Assembly: GCF_963675395.1 (NCBI RefSeq)
Contig: NZ_OY776223.1
Location: forward strand, 1,674,001 to 1,738,000
Source of the DNA: an uncultured Vibrio sp.
GTDB taxonomy: Bacteria > Pseudomonadota > Gammaproteobacteria > Enterobacterales > Vibrionaceae
Reading direction: 5' to 3'
Length of the DNA: 64,000 bases
The first letter of the stretch is position 1, and each line of letters starts with the position of its first letter. The notes beneath the pieces are model-generated. The model did no database searches. It saw only the letters and a program-made list of their open reading frames with translations, and had not been told where the DNA came from. Of the stretch, positions 34,275 to 44,704 are shown piece by piece. Both the position numbers and the translations under genes were made by a program.

Positions 34275-35663
34275 ATGACAACTTCAAACCGATCTTCGGA
34301 ACTGGTCTATCAATTAAACGATCGCCCACCACTACCACAAACGATTTTCGCCGCCATTCAGCACCTGTTGGCGATGTTCGTGGCGGTTATTACCCCTTCG
34401 TTGATCATTTGCCAATCCTTAGGTGTACCAGCCGATCAGACCAACACGATTATCAGCATGTCTCTGTTTGCTTCTGGTGTGTCGTCATTTATTCAGATTC
34501 GTACCTTTGGCCCGATAGGCTCTGGCCTGTTATCCGTGCAAGGCACCAGCTTTAACTTTTTAGGTCCAATCATTGGTGCCGGCTTGTCACTCAAAGCTGG
34601 CGGTGCTGACATTAGCACCATGATGGCCGCCATTTTCGGCACGATTCTGGTCGCTTCATTCGCGGAAATTCTGCTGTCTCGAGTGCTTGAGCACGCTCGC
34701 CGCATCATCACTCCACTGGTTTCTGGCATTGTGGTGACTCTGATTGGTCTGACATTGATTCAAGTTGGATTAGTCTCAATGGGTGGTGGCTATGCTGCGA
34801 TGGGTGACGGCACGTTCGGTAGCCTGGACAAGTTAGCGCTGGCTGGCACTGTACTGGGTCTGATCGTTATTTTGAACCGCTCAAACAACCCGTATATTCG
34901 TGTTGCTTCGATTGTCATTGCGATGCTGGTTGGCTATATCATGGCCTACTTTATGGGTATGGTTGACACTTCACAGCTAAGTGAGACCAACCTGGTTGCG
35001 CTGCCAATCCCGATGCAATATGGCTTGGCGTTTGACTGGTCGCTATTTATTCCGCTAGTACTGATTTTCTTTATTACTGCGCTAGAAGCCATCGGCGATA
35101 TTACCGCAACTTCTGAAGTGTCCGGTGAGCCAGTAAAAGGCCCGGTTTACATGAAGCGCATCAAAGGTGGCGTTTTGGCTGACGGTTTAAACTCAGCGAT
35201 CGCTGCAGTCTTTAACAGCTTCCCTAACTCTACTTTCAGCCAAAACAACGGCATTATCATGCTGACTGGTGTCGCAAGCCGTTACGTCGGTTACTTCATT
35301 TCAGGTATGTTAGTTGTGCTTGGTTTATTTCCTGGTGTGGCGAGCTTTGTGCAGTTGATTCCTGAGCCTGTACTTGGCGGCGCAACCATCGTGATGTTTG
35401 GTACGATTGCTGCGGCAGGTGTGCGTATTATCTCTCGTGTTGATCTCGACCGTCGTGCGATTCTGATCATGGCGCTGTCGTTCTCGATGGGCCTCGGTAT
35501 TGCTCAGAAGCCTGAAATTCTGCAATTCATGCCGGAATTTATTAAGAGCATCTTCTCTACGGGTGTTGCTGCTGGCGGTATCACTGCAATCATCTTGAAC
35601 CTGTTATTGCCAGAGAAACTGGAAGACGAAGAACAAGAAGTTCAAGAGGTCAAAGAATCCTAA
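34275..35663 (+). CDS. xanP: Xanthine/uracil permease, NCS2 family
   Basis: An inner-membrane proton symporter for purine bases, most likely xanthine. The ATG at 34275 ([20 protein letters not shown]) gives 462 residues with 12-14 hydrophobic segments. NCS2 marks are [35 protein letters not shown] and [21 protein letters not shown]. The gene order after recG matches E. coli xanP (gltS is absent here), and a PurR-like operator supports a purine substrate. UraA-like specificity cannot be excluded. Confidence 0.88.
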   Translation: MTTSNRSSELVYQLNDRPPLPQTIFAAIQHLLAMFVAVITPSLIICQSLGVPADQTNTIISMSLFASGVSSFIQIRTFGPIGSGLLSVQGTSFNFLGPIIGAGLSLKAGGADISTMMAAIFGTILVASFAEILLSRVLEHARRIITPLVSGIVVTLIGLTLIQVGLVSMGGGYAAMGDGTFGSLDKLALAGTVLGLIVILNRSNNPYIRVASIVIAMLVGYIMAYFMGMVDTSQLSETNLVALPIPMQYGLAFDWSLFIPLVLIFFITALEAIGDITATSEVSGEPVKGPVYMKRIKGGVLADGLNSAIAAVFNSFPNSTFSQNNGIIMLTGVASRYVGYFISGMLVVLGLFPGVASFVQLIPEPVLGGATIVMFGTIAAAGVRIISRVDLDRRAILIMALSFSMGLGIAQKPEILQFMPEFIKSIFSTGVAAGGITAIILNLLLPEKLEDEEQEVQEVKES

Positions 35664-35683
35664 ACTGATCAATAGGATAATAA

Positions 35684-35720
35684 AAAAGCCCAACTTAGAT
35701 TCTCAGTTGGGCTTTTATTT
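35684..35720. terminator. Bidirectional terminator between xanP and envZ
   Basis: AAAAGCCCAACT (35684-35695) pairs perfectly with AGTTGGGCTTTT (35705-35716). It lies 20 bases after xanP and 30 after envZ, which converge. Confidence 0.9.
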
Positions 35721-35749
35721 TGCTCGTTGGTAACGCTTTCGTTATCGGA

Positions 35750-37042
35750 TTACTTAGTCGGGAAGCTGATCTGTGCGACTAAGCCACCTTCACTTCGATT
35801 TCGCATCACAACCGATCCTGAATGCTGGCTGACAATGCGCTTGACGATCGCCAGACCAAGTCCGGTACCTTCACTGCCTCGTGCCGTATCTCCACGCGTA
35901 AACGGTTCAAACAATTTACCGACCTGATCAGGCTCAATACCGGGGCCGTTGTCTTCCACTGTGACCCAAACCAGTTGGTTGTCTGCGGTCATGCCCGTCG
36001 ACACCCTTACCCAGCCATTACCGTAGCGAACCGCGTTGACCACTAAGTTCGTCACAGCACGTTTTATCGCAATCGAGTTACCCAAAGCAGGTTTGATGGA
36101 CGCTTCAACCCGTGTCTCAATTTCTCGCTCTTCACTGCCTTCTGAGCTCGCAACATCGCATACGATATCGTTCAAAGATACCGCCGCAAAAGTCTGATTG
36201 TTCACCGGCTTAAGGTAGTCCATAAATTGGCTGATGATCTCATTACACTCTTCCGTATCGCTGATGATGCCTTCCGCTAGATAGCTTTCCTCTGGTGACA
36301 TCATTTCTGTCGCGAGACGAATTCGGGTTAACGGTGTTCGTAAATCGTGGCTGATCCCCGCCATCAACAAGGCGCGGTCTTCTTCCAGCTCCTGAATACC
36401 TTTCGACATCTGATTAAAAGCACGGGTCACCGCGCGAATTTCTAACGCGCCTTTCTCTGGTATCGGTGGCGGTATTTCACCACGCCCCACCCCCTTGGCT
36501 GCTCTTTCTAACGCCAGTAACGGTCGGTTTTGAAAACGAATAAAGAGCCAACCACCAGCGATAATCAGCAGTGCCATGATCAGGCTATTGCGAAATAGCG
36601 GCGCAAAATCCTCTTCTTGCAGCTCTGAAAGCGGGATGCGGATAAGCGAGTTTGGCAGTTTATCGATGTGCATCCACAAGATGTAACTCTCCTCGCCCAA
36701 CATCAAACGCACTTCGGTTGGAGAATCCAGTTCTTGAGTCATTTCTTCCGACATCAATTCAATCGACATCGCGTGATTAAACTCATCCGCTCTGTCACTA
36801 TCAATGCGGTGAACGGTCACACCCAGCCTTTCTAATAGCTGACGTCGTATTGGTGCCTCAGACTGAAGCTCTCCGTCGGCATCCAGCACCAGATTAAGCT
36901 CATGGGCGAGAATTTTATTGAACTGCTGCAGGCTCGGCATCAACGCATAATTAAAAACAGCGTAATAAGAGAATACTTGGCTAGCGAGAAGCAAAGAAAT
37001 GAACAGCAGAATAGATTGAGTGAGGGAGCTTCGGATTCGCAT
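35750..37042 (-). CDS. envZ: Osmosensor histidine kinase EnvZ
   Basis: Inner-membrane kinase/phosphatase for OmpR. 430 residues: TM1 near 10-30, a periplasmic domain, TM2 near 152-170, and HAMP at about 170-222. The phosphorylated His is H232 in [16 protein letters not shown], followed by the ATPase with N box ([10 protein letters not shown]), G1 ([10 protein letters not shown]) and G2 (GTGLGLAIV). It follows ompR, but with a 127-base gap instead of the short overlap seen in E. coli. The gap carries an inverted repeat. Confidence 0.97.
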   Translation of the reverse strand: MRIRSSLTQSILLFISLLLASQVFSYYAVFNYALMPSLQQFNKILAHELNLVLDADGELQSEAPIRRQLLERLGVTVHRIDSDRADEFNHAMSIELMSEEMTQELDSPTEVRLMLGEESYILWMHIDKLPNSLIRIPLSELQEEDFAPLFRNSLIMALLIIAGGWLFIRFQNRPLLALERAAKGVGRGEIPPPIPEKGALEIRAVTRAFNQMSKGIQELEEDRALLMAGISHDLRTPLTRIRLATEMMSPEESYLAEGIISDTEECNEIISQFMDYLKPVNNQTFAAVSLNDIVCDVASSEGSEEREIETRVEASIKPALGNSIAIKRAVTNLVVNAVRYGNGWVRVSTGMTADNQLVWVTVEDNGPGIEPDQVGKLFEPFTRGDTARGSEGTGLGLAIVKRIVSQHSGSVVMRNRSEGGLVAQISFPTK

Positions 37043-37099
37043 GGACAGTTCCTGGTGATCCTAAGAAAGTAATGCTAAAAGAAAGTGCCTAGTCGCGAT

Positions 37100-37136
37100 T
37101 TTCCGCCCTCAAACAGGAGATATATGAGGACGGAAA
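37100..37136 (-). other. Inverted repeat in the ompR-envZ gap
   Basis: TTTCCGCCCTC (37100-37110) and GAGGACGGAAA (37126-37136) pair over 11 bp with one mismatch. No T-run follows on the minus strand, so it is more likely an mRNA structure than a terminator. Confidence 0.5.
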
Positions 37137-37169
37137 GTACTAACGAACATCAGTTTGCAGTAGAGTGAA

Positions 37170-37889
37170 TTAGACTTCTTTGCCGTCTGGGACAAATACG
37201 TAACCTAAGCCCCATACTGTCTGAATGTAGCGTGGTTTACTCGGATCATCTTCCAACATACGACGAAGACGAGAAATTTGTACGTCAATAGATCGTTCCA
37301 TCGCCGAATATTCACGACCACGGGCCATATTCATCAGTTTGTCACGTGACATTGGCTCACGCGCATTGGTGACCAAGGCTTTTAATACGGCAAACTCACC
37401 GGAGGTTAACGGCATCGCTTCTTCGCCACGGAACATTTCACGCGTTCCTAGGTTTAAACGAAACTCACCAAACTCAACCACTTTTTCTTCCGTGCTTGGC
37501 GCACCAGGCAGTTCGATGGTTTGACGGCGTAATACCGCCTTAATGCGAGCCAGCAACTCACGCGGGTTAAATGGTTTTGGTAGATAGTCGTCCGCTCCCA
37601 CCTCTAAGCCAACAATACGATCAACTTCGTCACCTTTTGCGGTCAGCATCAGGATAGGTAACATGTTATTCGCGTTACGTAAACGGCGGCAGATAGACAA
37701 ACCATCTTCACCTGGCAACATCAAATCCAGTACCATTAAGTGAAAGTTTTCACGCGTCAGTAAGCGATCCATTTGTTCGCCATTGGCAACGCTACGAACC
37801 TGAAAACCTTGCTCAGAAAGGTAACGCTCCAAAAGAGCACGTAAACGAGCATCGTCATCTACCACTAAAATTTTATGGTTTTCCTGCAT
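37170..37889 (-). CDS. ompR: Response regulator OmpR
   Basis: 239 residues: a receiver domain with the acidic pocket at DDD (11-13), the phosphorylated D55 in LDLMLPG and the conserved Lys in YLPKPFNPRELLAR. It is joined to a winged-helix DNA-binding domain ending VWGLGYVFVPDG. It controls porin and osmotic-stress genes as the partner of EnvZ downstream. AAAGGATG precedes the ATG. Confidence 0.98.
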   Translation of the reverse strand: MQENHKILVVDDDARLRALLERYLSEQGFQVRSVANGEQMDRLLTRENFHLMVLDLMLPGEDGLSICRRLRNANNMLPILMLTAKGDEVDRIVGLEVGADDYLPKPFNPRELLARIKAVLRRQTIELPGAPSTEEKVVEFGEFRLNLGTREMFRGEEAMPLTSGEFAVLKALVTNAREPMSRDKLMNMARGREYSAMERSIDVQISRLRRMLEDDPSKPRYIQTVWGLGYVFVPDGKEV

Positions 37890-38141
37890 TGAAACATCCT
37901 TTCAGAAGCATCTATTGTCGAAAATGTATCACTGTTTATTCAAACGTGCTTGAGCAAATTGTTACTCTTTTTATCTTAACCGCTCTTTTGATACATTATT
38001 TCTGAGATACAGTGCCACTAATCACGGCTCTCATCATTTATGGTCTCCTATAAAAGCACTCAATGTCTTTTCTCTCAGGGTGAATGAGGATTTCGGTTAA
38101 ACATGGTCAGCGCATTCGCTGACTGACCACAGTCATTCTAA

Positions 38142-38642
38142 CTACGATTTAGTCGCATCAGGGCTTACTACGTTGTACTCAATCGAGTTAATAAACCACT
38201 CTTTTTCGCCTTCTGGCGTCTTAACCATAAACTCTTCATCTACTTGCTTTTTTAGCATCGCGCGCGCCATTGGTGAGTCGATAGAGATATAGCCTTTGGC
38301 ATCGCCATAGATCTCTTCCGGCCCGACAATTCGAAACTTCTTCACCTCCCCCGCTTCATTTTCGATTTCTACCCACGCACCGAAAAAAACCTTACCTTCT
38401 TGTTGAGGTGAGTAATCCACAATTGTCACTTCAGGTAAAAACTTTCTGAGAAAACGAATGCGACGATCAATTTGACGCAATAATCGTTTATTGAAGGTGT
38501 AATCTGCATTTTCAGAGCGATCGCCCAGACTGGCAGCCCAGGTAACTATTTTAGTGATCTCAGGTCGCTTTTCGTTCCAGAGGTAATCGTGCTCTTGTTT
38601 GAGTTTGTTATAACCTTCACGCGTAATCAGCTTAGTTTTCAA
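38142..38642 (-). CDS. greB: Transcript cleavage factor GreB
   Basis: Binds backtracked RNA polymerase and stimulates cleavage of the nascent RNA. The start is TTG (38642) behind GGAG, giving 166 residues beginning with KTKLITREGYNKLKQE after the initiator. The coiled-coil tip with its two acidic residues is LGDRSENADY (39-48), and the C-terminal FKBP-like domain ends with a conserved WFINSIEY. The length and basic coiled coil (NKRLLRQIDRRIRFL) fit GreB better than GreA. Confidence 0.95.
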   Translation of the reverse strand: MKTKLITREGYNKLKQEHDYLWNEKRPEITKIVTWAASLGDRSENADYTFNKRLLRQIDRRIRFLRKFLPEVTIVDYSPQQEGKVFFGAWVEIENEAGEVKKFRIVGPEEIYGDAKGYISIDSPMARAMLKKQVDEEFMVKTPEGEKEWFINSIEYNVVSPDATKS

Positions 38643-38770
38643 TTTTTCTCCTTTAGAGGCGGGTGGTTTTCGTTTGGTTGATGCCCCGGCTCGACTCCTG
38701 AGATTATACCCATCACAGTCAGCAAAACACGGGGCGGCTTTGAAGTTCAGGCGATAAATTGACTGAGTTC

Positions 38771-40651
38771 TTACTTTTTGATATCTGACTTTTTCGTCAC
38801 GATGTAATTGATATCGCTCGACACCACCGCACCATGCTTTAAAAAGTTTTTACCCAAAATCATGCTGTACTTAAAACGCTCTCTGTCCTGAAGGTTGACC
38901 TCAATTTTCTTCTCCAGATCACCCAGTTTTACGTGCATTTTAACCACTGGCCTAACGTTGGTTTTCTCACCCTTCTTCGCGGTAATGTGCATAACATTGA
39001 CCACTTCACGAGTCAGCTCTTTTTTCACGCCATAATCGTTTTCGTATGTGAAGCTCACCATCTCTTTGCCATCTTTCTCAAATTGCTTAATGTCGGTGGC
39101 GCTGATTGAGCTGACGTCAGCCCCTGTATCCAACTTCACAGGGAACAACATGCCTTCCACTTCAGCAACTTCAATATGACCAGCCCGGAATAACGGTTTG
39201 GCATCCAAGAGGTGGTCCGCACGTGTATTCAGCAACACGCCCCCTTTCGCCATGTCATGACCAAACACGAAAAATGGTTGGGTTTCGTCGTTCTCCAACA
39301 CATCAATGGCAAATTCCAGTGACTGCTCGGTATTACCAAATACGAAATCCCCTTCCACGACAGGACGTACCATATCGCCCACTCTTAATTTTTTAATCAC
39401 AGGTTTGGTGATTTTTTCCTCTTGGCCCTTTTCATTGGTTAAGTAATAGGTCGCAACCTCATCTTTGCCTTTTTCACTCAGTTCAAATCCATGCACACGC
39501 AGAAGCGGGGTTTTGACGGTAAAGGTTGGGTAAGCCGGCACGGAGTAACCATCAATATTGACCGTCTCTTCAGGAGAAATCACCAGCGGTTTGGCTTTCA
39601 GAGCACTCTTAAAGGTCTTCTCAACACCACCAAGCAAGTTTTCTTTATCGGTATCAACCACAAAATGCTGGCTAACCACATCATTACCTAAACGAAGCTG
39701 TGAGCTGAAGTTGCTGCGATCACGCAAATACACCAACCAGTGCTGAGTTTCGCTTTCCGACACTTTCACTGGCAGATACACCAGAGGTCGCTCACCTTTG
39801 GTCGTTTTTAGCATACGAATCAGCGGTAATGTCATCGGATGTCGCTTACCGTTTTCGCCCTCTAAAGTGAAGGAAACTTGCTGGGCTTTCTTATCCACTT
39901 TGATATCCAGCGCATGCGCATTGGTGTAGCGACTGCGGGTCGAAATACTCACCTTGTAAGGAACACCTTCAACAGAGACCAGCTCTTGCTTACCAATCAT
40001 TTTGGCCTTGGGCTGCTGTTGCAGATAATCGTACCCGGCAAACACCCACGCGTTATCCTTCAGATACGTTTTACCAATCAAAATCGGCGCGGAAAATTGC
40101 TTACGTGCGGTCAAATTCACAACAGTATCCACGGTATGACCCGCTATCGTTATCGGCATTTTAACGGTTGGACGCAATATCGGTTTTGTACTAGTACGGC
40201 TTCGAATCGCACTGATACGTTCCAGGTCATCGCTGACCGTGACCTGTTTGCCAGTGTAAGGGTGCTGAATGGTAAAGCTCACCTTGACTTGATATGGCTC
40301 GAAAGTCCCTTCATCCCATTTGGCTTTAGTGCCACCGAGATCGTCAACTATCGCCCACAGTAATTCTTTATCTTTCAGGTTACTGAAATCTGGATTCGAA
40401 CTGGTGACATGAATATTCTCGGCATGCATCGACGTGGTATCTGCCCCCGTATCGATCTTGCCCATGAATGGCACGTCACTGAGCTCTGGAATCTCGCTGT
40501 AATAGACATTTTCTACCCGTCCTAACACCAATTTATCATCGAGTTGGTAAACGGGGTCTTGAGTGGTTGCAGAAAGAGATTCCGCCCAGCTAAACGGTGC
40601 AAAAAGTAAGGCACTAGTAAGCGCCAAAGCCAAAGACATTTTTTTCATCAT
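38771..40651 (-). CDS. Periplasmic protein with four tandem retropepsin-like units (ATP-dependent zinc protease/RloA-type family)
   Basis: 626 residues with a signal peptide (cleavage near SWA, residue 23). Intact aspartic-protease-like motifs occur at KIDTGADTTS (DTGAD 67-71) and KLDTGADVSS (508-512). Each is followed about 90 residues later by an RP-V-K-V block and an I-LGK-FLK block (LIGKTYLKDN 191-200; MILGKNFLKH 597-606). Between them, residues about 225-335 and 363-475 repeat the same layout without the active-site motif: STRSR at 237-241 and VKTPLLR at 379-385. The RP-like, DR or DE and LG/FGHD blocks remain recognisable there. The chain thus looks like four units, first and last possibly catalytic. 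Bacterial relatives usually have one unit. Despite the family name no zinc ligand or ATPase motif is visible. Substrate unknown. Confidence 0.75.
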   Translation of the reverse strand: MMKKMSLALALTSALLFAPFSWAESLSATTQDPVYQLDDKLVLGRVENVYYSEIPELSDVPFMGKIDTGADTTSMHAENIHVTSSNPDFSNLKDKELLWAIVDDLGGTKAKWDEGTFEPYQVKVSFTIQHPYTGKQVTVSDDLERISAIRSRTSTKPILRPTVKMPITIAGHTVDTVVNLTARKQFSAPILIGKTYLKDNAWVFAGYDYLQQQPKAKMIGKQELVSVEGVPYKVSISTRSRYTNAHALDIKVDKKAQQVSFTLEGENGKRHPMTLPLIRMLKTTKGERPLVYLPVKVSESETQHWLVYLRDRSNFSSQLRLGNDVVSQHFVVDTDKENLLGGVEKTFKSALKAKPLVISPEETVNIDGYSVPAYPTFTVKTPLLRVHGFELSEKGKDEVATYYLTNEKGQEEKITKPVIKKLRVGDMVRPVVEGDFVFGNTEQSLEFAIDVLENDETQPFFVFGHDMAKGGVLLNTRADHLLDAKPLFRAGHIEVAEVEGMLFPVKLDTGADVSSISATDIKQFEKDGKEMVSFTYENDYGVKKELTREVVNVMHITAKKGEKTNVRPVVKMHVKLGDLEKKIEVNLQDRERFKYSMILGKNFLKHGAVVSSDINYIVTKKSDIKK

Positions 40652-40861
40652 GATTATCCCTATGAGCTAAGGTATGTTCTTTAGTTGATAATCGAGGGTA
40701 TAAGTTCTCAATTTAATTAAAGTTTTGACACAAACCTGACTGATGTCCACCAGCGCCCGGTAAATTTTTGTGTTGCTAATTTAAAACATTGTAAATTCAT
40801 CGAATGACCCCAATGTTTATATCACTAATGAAACTCAACTGAATAGAAAGAGAATACACGG
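40652..40861. other. Divergent spacer between the retropepsin-like gene and tex
   Basis: 210 bases that must hold both promoters; I cannot assign either with confidence. Confidence 0.4.
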
Positions 40862-43192
40862 ATGAGCCAAGCTATCTGTCGCATGATTGCTCAAGAGCTG
40901 AATGTTCGCCCAGAGCAAGTCAACGCTGCTGTCACACTGATCGATGACGGTAATACCGTTCCTTTTATCGCACGTTACCGTAAAGAGGTGACGGGTGGCC
41001 TTGATGATACCCAGCTGCGTACTCTGGACAGTCGCCTGTCTTATCTACGTGAACTGGACGACCGTCGTCAAACCATTCTGAAATCTATCCAGGAGCAAGG
41101 TAAGCTGACGTCTGAGCTGGAAAAAGAAATCATTCAGGCAGACAGCAAAACTCGCCTCGAAGATCTTTACCTTCCTTATAAACCTAAACGTCGCACCAAA
41201 GGCCAAATCGCGATTGAAGCAGGTTTAGAACCGCTCGCTGACGCTCTGTGGAATCATCCGCAAACCGAACCAGAAAGTGAAGCCAGCAAATACCTTGATG
41301 CTGACAAAGGCATCGCGGATACCAAAGCAGCACTGGATGGTGCACGTGCAATCATTATGGAACGCATCGCAGAAGACGCGAACCTACTAGAAAAGATCCG
41401 TGCTCACCTGAACCGCAATGCAGAGTTAGTAGCTCGTGTTGTCGAAGGTAAAGAACGCGAAGGCGAGAAGTTTAAAGATTACTTCAGCCATAATGAGCCT
41501 CTTAGCAAAGTACCATCACACCGCGCCCTTGCGATGCTGCGTGGCCGCAACGAGGGCTTCCTTACCCTAGCCATGAATGCCGATCCAGAGCAGGAAGAAG
41601 GCGTTCGTCAGTCTTACTGTGAAACCCTGATTGCCGACCATTATGGCGTGACCCTAAGTAATGCCCCCGCAGACACGTGGCGAAAGCAGGTCATTAGCTG
41701 GGCATGGCGCATCAAAGTATCGATGCACATGGAAACCGAGCTAATGGGCGCCATGAAAGAGCGTGCAGAAATCGAAGCGATTGATGTATTCGCCACTAAC
41801 CTGAAAGATTTGTTAATGGCAGCGCCGGCTGGCCCTCGTGCCACACTAGGCCTCGATCCGGGTCTGCGTACCGGTTCTAAAATCGCAGTGGTAGACTCGA
41901 CCGGTAAAGTGCTGACGACCGAGACCATCTATCCTCATCCACCGCAAAAACAATACGATAAATCGGCTCAGATTGTGGACCAATTGGTACGAAAATTTAA
42001 CGTTGATTTGATCGCAATTGGTAATGGTACAGCTTCTCGCGAGACAGACAGTTTTGTCGCTGACGTCATTAAGCGCGGCAACCTGAAAGTACAAAAAATC
42101 ATGGTCAGTGAAGCCGGAGCATCGGTTTACTCAGCTTCTGAACTGGCGGCGAAAGAGTTCCCGAATATGGACGTGTCATTACGTGGCGCCGTTTCTATTG
42201 CCCGTCGTTTGCAAGATCCTCTGGCCGAGCTGGTGAAAATCGATCCTAAATCCATCGGTGTGGGTCAATACCAGCATGATGTCAGCCAATCGATGCTGGC
42301 AAAACGTCTTGACGCTGTGGTAGAAGACTGTGTAAACGCCGTGGGTGTTGACGTAAATACCGCTTCAGCGGCTCTGTTAACTCGCGTAGCGGGTCTCTCA
42401 AATACTATCGCGCAAAACATTGTCGATTTCCGGGATGAAAACGGCCGCTTTGACGCACGTACCACACTGAAAAAAGTGCCTCGTTTAGGGCCAAAAGCCT
42501 TTGAACAGTGTGCCGGTTTCCTACGCATCATGGATGGCAAAAACCCGCTGGACGCCTCTTCAGTTCACCCGGAAGCCTACCCAGTGGTCAAAAACATCGC
42601 AGCGAAAAACAGTAAAGACATTAAAGCGCTCATCGGCGATACAACGTTCCTGAAAAGTTTGCATGCGGTGGATTACACTGACGACAGCTTTGGTGTTCCT
42701 ACGGTAACCGACATCATCAAAGAGCTGGATAAACCGGGGCGAGATCCACGTCCTGAGTTTAAAACCGCAACCTTTGCTGATGGCGTGAATACCGTGGCAG
42801 ACCTCGAGCCGGGCATGGTTCTGGAAGGCGTCGTCTCGAACGTGGCGAACTTTGGTGCCTTTGTCGATATTGGCGTCCACCAAGACGGATTGGTACACAT
42901 CTCAGCACTGACCGATCGCTTTGTCTCTGATCCGCGTGAAGTGGTTAAAGCTGGCGACATTGTTAAAGTAAAAGTGATGGAAGTGGATGTGCAACGCAAA
43001 CGTATCGCGCTATCAATGCGTCTGAATGATGAGCCTGGCCAAGACAACCGCAGCCAGCGTTCTGCTGCGCCGCGTCGTAATGATCAGCAGCGTCGTCAAC
43101 CACGTCTCGATGACGCCTCATCAAGCCATGCAGCAGGGAATAATGCTATGGGTGGCGCTTTTGCGGCGGCTTTTGCCAAGGCGAAAAAGTAA
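40862..43192 (+). CDS. tex: RNA-binding transcription accessory protein Tex
   Basis: 776 residues in the order of Tex/YhgF: an N-terminal helical domain ([20 protein letters not shown]), then a YqgF-like RNase H fold near 325-455 ([17 protein letters not shown]). A helix-hairpin-helix pair near 495-560 is followed by a C-terminal S1 domain near 650-720 ([20 protein letters not shown]). The tail is rich in Arg, Gln and Ala. Tex is implicated in transcription and RNA binding and is often essential or virulence-related. Its neighbourhood with greB and ompR-envZ matches E. coli yhgF. Confidence 0.97.
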   Translation: MSQAICRMIAQELNVRPEQVNAAVTLIDDGNTVPFIARYRKEVTGGLDDTQLRTLDSRLSYLRELDDRRQTILKSIQEQGKLTSELEKEIIQADSKTRLEDLYLPYKPKRRTKGQIAIEAGLEPLADALWNHPQTEPESEASKYLDADKGIADTKAALDGARAIIMERIAEDANLLEKIRAHLNRNAELVARVVEGKEREGEKFKDYFSHNEPLSKVPSHRALAMLRGRNEGFLTLAMNADPEQEEGVRQSYCETLIADHYGVTLSNAPADTWRKQVISWAWRIKVSMHMETELMGAMKERAEIEAIDVFATNLKDLLMAAPAGPRATLGLDPGLRTGSKIAVVDSTGKVLTTETIYPHPPQKQYDKSAQIVDQLVRKFNVDLIAIGNGTASRETDSFVADVIKRGNLKVQKIMVSEAGASVYSASELAAKEFPNMDVSLRGAVSIARRLQDPLAELVKIDPKSIGVGQYQHDVSQSMLAKRLDAVVEDCVNAVGVDVNTASAALLTRVAGLSNTIAQNIVDFRDENGRFDARTTLKKVPRLGPKAFEQCAGFLRIMDGKNPLDASSVHPEAYPVVKNIAAKNSKDIKALIGDTTFLKSLHAVDYTDDSFGVPTVTDIIKELDKPGRDPRPEFKTATFADGVNTVADLEPGMVLEGVVSNVANFGAFVDIGVHQDGLVHISALTDRFVSDPREVVKAGDIVKVKVMEVDVQRKRIALSMRLNDEPGQDNRSQRSAAPRRNDQQRRQPRLDDASSSHAAGNNAMGGAFAAAFAKAKK

Positions 43193-43213
43193 ATTCCGTT
43201 AAAAACAAAAAAG

Positions 43214-43252
43214 AAAACGCTCCTGTCAGTTAGCTCTGGCTGGAGCGTTTTT
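43214..43252. terminator. Bidirectional terminator after tex
   Basis: AAAACGCTCC (43214-43223) pairs with GGAGCGTTTT (43242-43251), 21 bases after tex and 22 after the convergent small gene. A CAG/CTG pair extends the loop base. Confidence 0.9.
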
Positions 43253-43274
43253 ATTTAGCTAGAGTTTTGAGTTA

Positions 43275-43739
43275 TTACAATACTGCTATTACGTCTGACG
43301 GTGTATGAGGCGCGACCGAGTGACCATAATAAAACTTGATCACCTTCCTGCGTCTTTCCATCCATCCTTGGTAAATCGCAGCATCCAAAATGCGCTTAGG
43401 TAAGCGAAAGCGTATCGTATAGCCTTTACCCTGCTCTTCACTGTACGACTTGAGAGCCAGCAATCCGAAAAGCCGTTCTAATGTATCGGCGGGCTGTTCA
43501 GAGTAGTGAGAATCAACATCAGGCTCTTCGTCATAACTAGGATGCTCGGAAGGATCCCAGGCAGACTGGCGTCGCCGTTTGTCATCACCTTTTACTTTGC
43601 GCTCTGCACTGGTTTTAGCCAATGCTGTCGTTGGGGTCACAGGCTCCCGGACTTTGTTGTCACGAGCCGCTTGCTCCGTTTGCACATTCACGGATGGCGC
43701 GATCAGTGGCACACTTACGTTGGTTGGTGACACAATCAT
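43275..43739 (-). CDS. Unrecognised 154-residue protein
   Basis: The ATG at 43739 is preceded by AGGAGG seven bases upstream, a strong ribosome-binding site, so the gene is credible. The N-terminal 80 residues are polar and apparently disordered (Pro, Thr, Ala, then charged DDKRRRQSAWDPSEHPSYDE). The C-terminal part (about 85-154) is more compact and basic (IRFRLPKRILDAAIYQGWM, then RRRKVIKFYYG). There is no signal peptide or membrane segment. I do not recognise a family. It lies alone on the minus strand between tex and bioH. Confidence 0.7.
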   Translation of the reverse strand: MIVSPTNVSVPLIAPSVNVQTEQAARDNKVREPVTPTTALAKTSAERKVKGDDKRRRQSAWDPSEHPSYDEEPDVDSHYSEQPADTLERLFGLLALKSYSEEQGKGYTIRFRLPKRILDAAIYQGWMERRRKVIKFYYGHSVAPHTPSDVIAVL

Positions 43740-43852
43740 TGCGAACCCTCCTCAGAGTCGCCCAGCACGTCAATGTCGCTAGCGATTACAGCCTAGCTCA
43801 ACCCTATATCGGCCATTTTTTAAACAGCTTGAGTTTTTTACCTCACGGTTCG

Positions 43853-44620
43853 TCAGCGAAAAGCAAATTCTCGAACTTGCGCACAAAACGCATCATGTTC
43901 GGTCATAAACGGCGCATGGGATGACTGGCTGAAAATGACATGCTCAGTGAGAGGGAACTGCTCATTCAGATCGCTGGCGACTTTGACTGGCACCAGACCG
44001 TCAAGTCGTCCATATAAACGCAACATTGGCATGGTCAGCGACGTAAGCGCGTCACGCAAGTCAACATCAGCTAATATGTTTAACCCTACCAACAATGAAT
44101 CTGGATTCGGCTGAGGGCGAGAGAGCACCGCCTGCTTAAGCAGTTTTACGTCTTTGCGCGCTGATGGGCTGCCCATTGCTTGCAGCGCCATAAAACGCTC
44201 GATAGTGAGCGAAAAGTCTTCCAGCAACTGTTCGGTAAAGGCACTCAGTACCTTAGGCTGAATCCCACGCCATGCTTTCTCCGCCGCAAATTTAGGAGAG
44301 CTAGCAACAGTGATAAGTTTATTCACTCGTTCCGGTGCATTAAGAGCAACATGAGTGGCCACCAGACCGCCTAATGACCAGCCCAGCCATACCGCTTTTT
44401 CTGGCGCGTCTTTTAACACCATTTGCGCAATTTGAGCTAAATCTTCGCCGTGATGTTCAGCGCTGTGGCCGTATCCAGGAAGGTCAACCACATGCACCCG
44501 AAAATAGGGCTGAAGGGATTCAACGGTTTGCTGCCACACGGCACCATTCATTCCCCAACCATGCAGCAATACTAAATCAGGCCCCTGACCAAACGACTGC
44601 CAGTGTAAATTCGTGCTCAT
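43853..44620 (-). CDS. bioH: Pimeloyl-ACP methyl ester carboxylesterase BioH
   Basis: Frees pimeloyl-ACP from its methyl ester, committing it to biotin synthesis. The start at 44620 (MSTNLHWQSFGQGPDLVLLH) gives 255 residues; an in-frame start six codons earlier is less likely. The alpha/beta-hydrolase triad is S82 (GWSLGG), D207 (GRLDGLVP) and H235 (SSHAPF), the same numbers as in E. coli BioH. It is transcribed divergently from comF, with 84 bases between. Confidence 0.96.
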   Translation of the reverse strand: MSTNLHWQSFGQGPDLVLLHGWGMNGAVWQQTVESLQPYFRVHVVDLPGYGHSAEHHGEDLAQIAQMVLKDAPEKAVWLGWSLGGLVATHVALNAPERVNKLITVASSPKFAAEKAWRGIQPKVLSAFTEQLLEDFSLTIERFMALQAMGSPSARKDVKLLKQAVLSRPQPNPDSLLVGLNILADVDLRDALTSLTMPMLRLYGRLDGLVPVKVASDLNEQFPLTEHVIFSQSSHAPFMTEHDAFCAQVREFAFR

Positions 44621-44704
44621 GCTCTCAATCTCTCCCACTTAACTTATTCCTTGCGCTTTCACTCTGGCGTTAGTCTGTGCAAAACCTCAGCCTGAATAAG
44701 TTGT

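Noticed and set aside
38106..38123. GTCAGCG/CGCTGAC hairpin after greB as a terminator
   Set aside because: The stem is present but no T-run follows on the greB strand.
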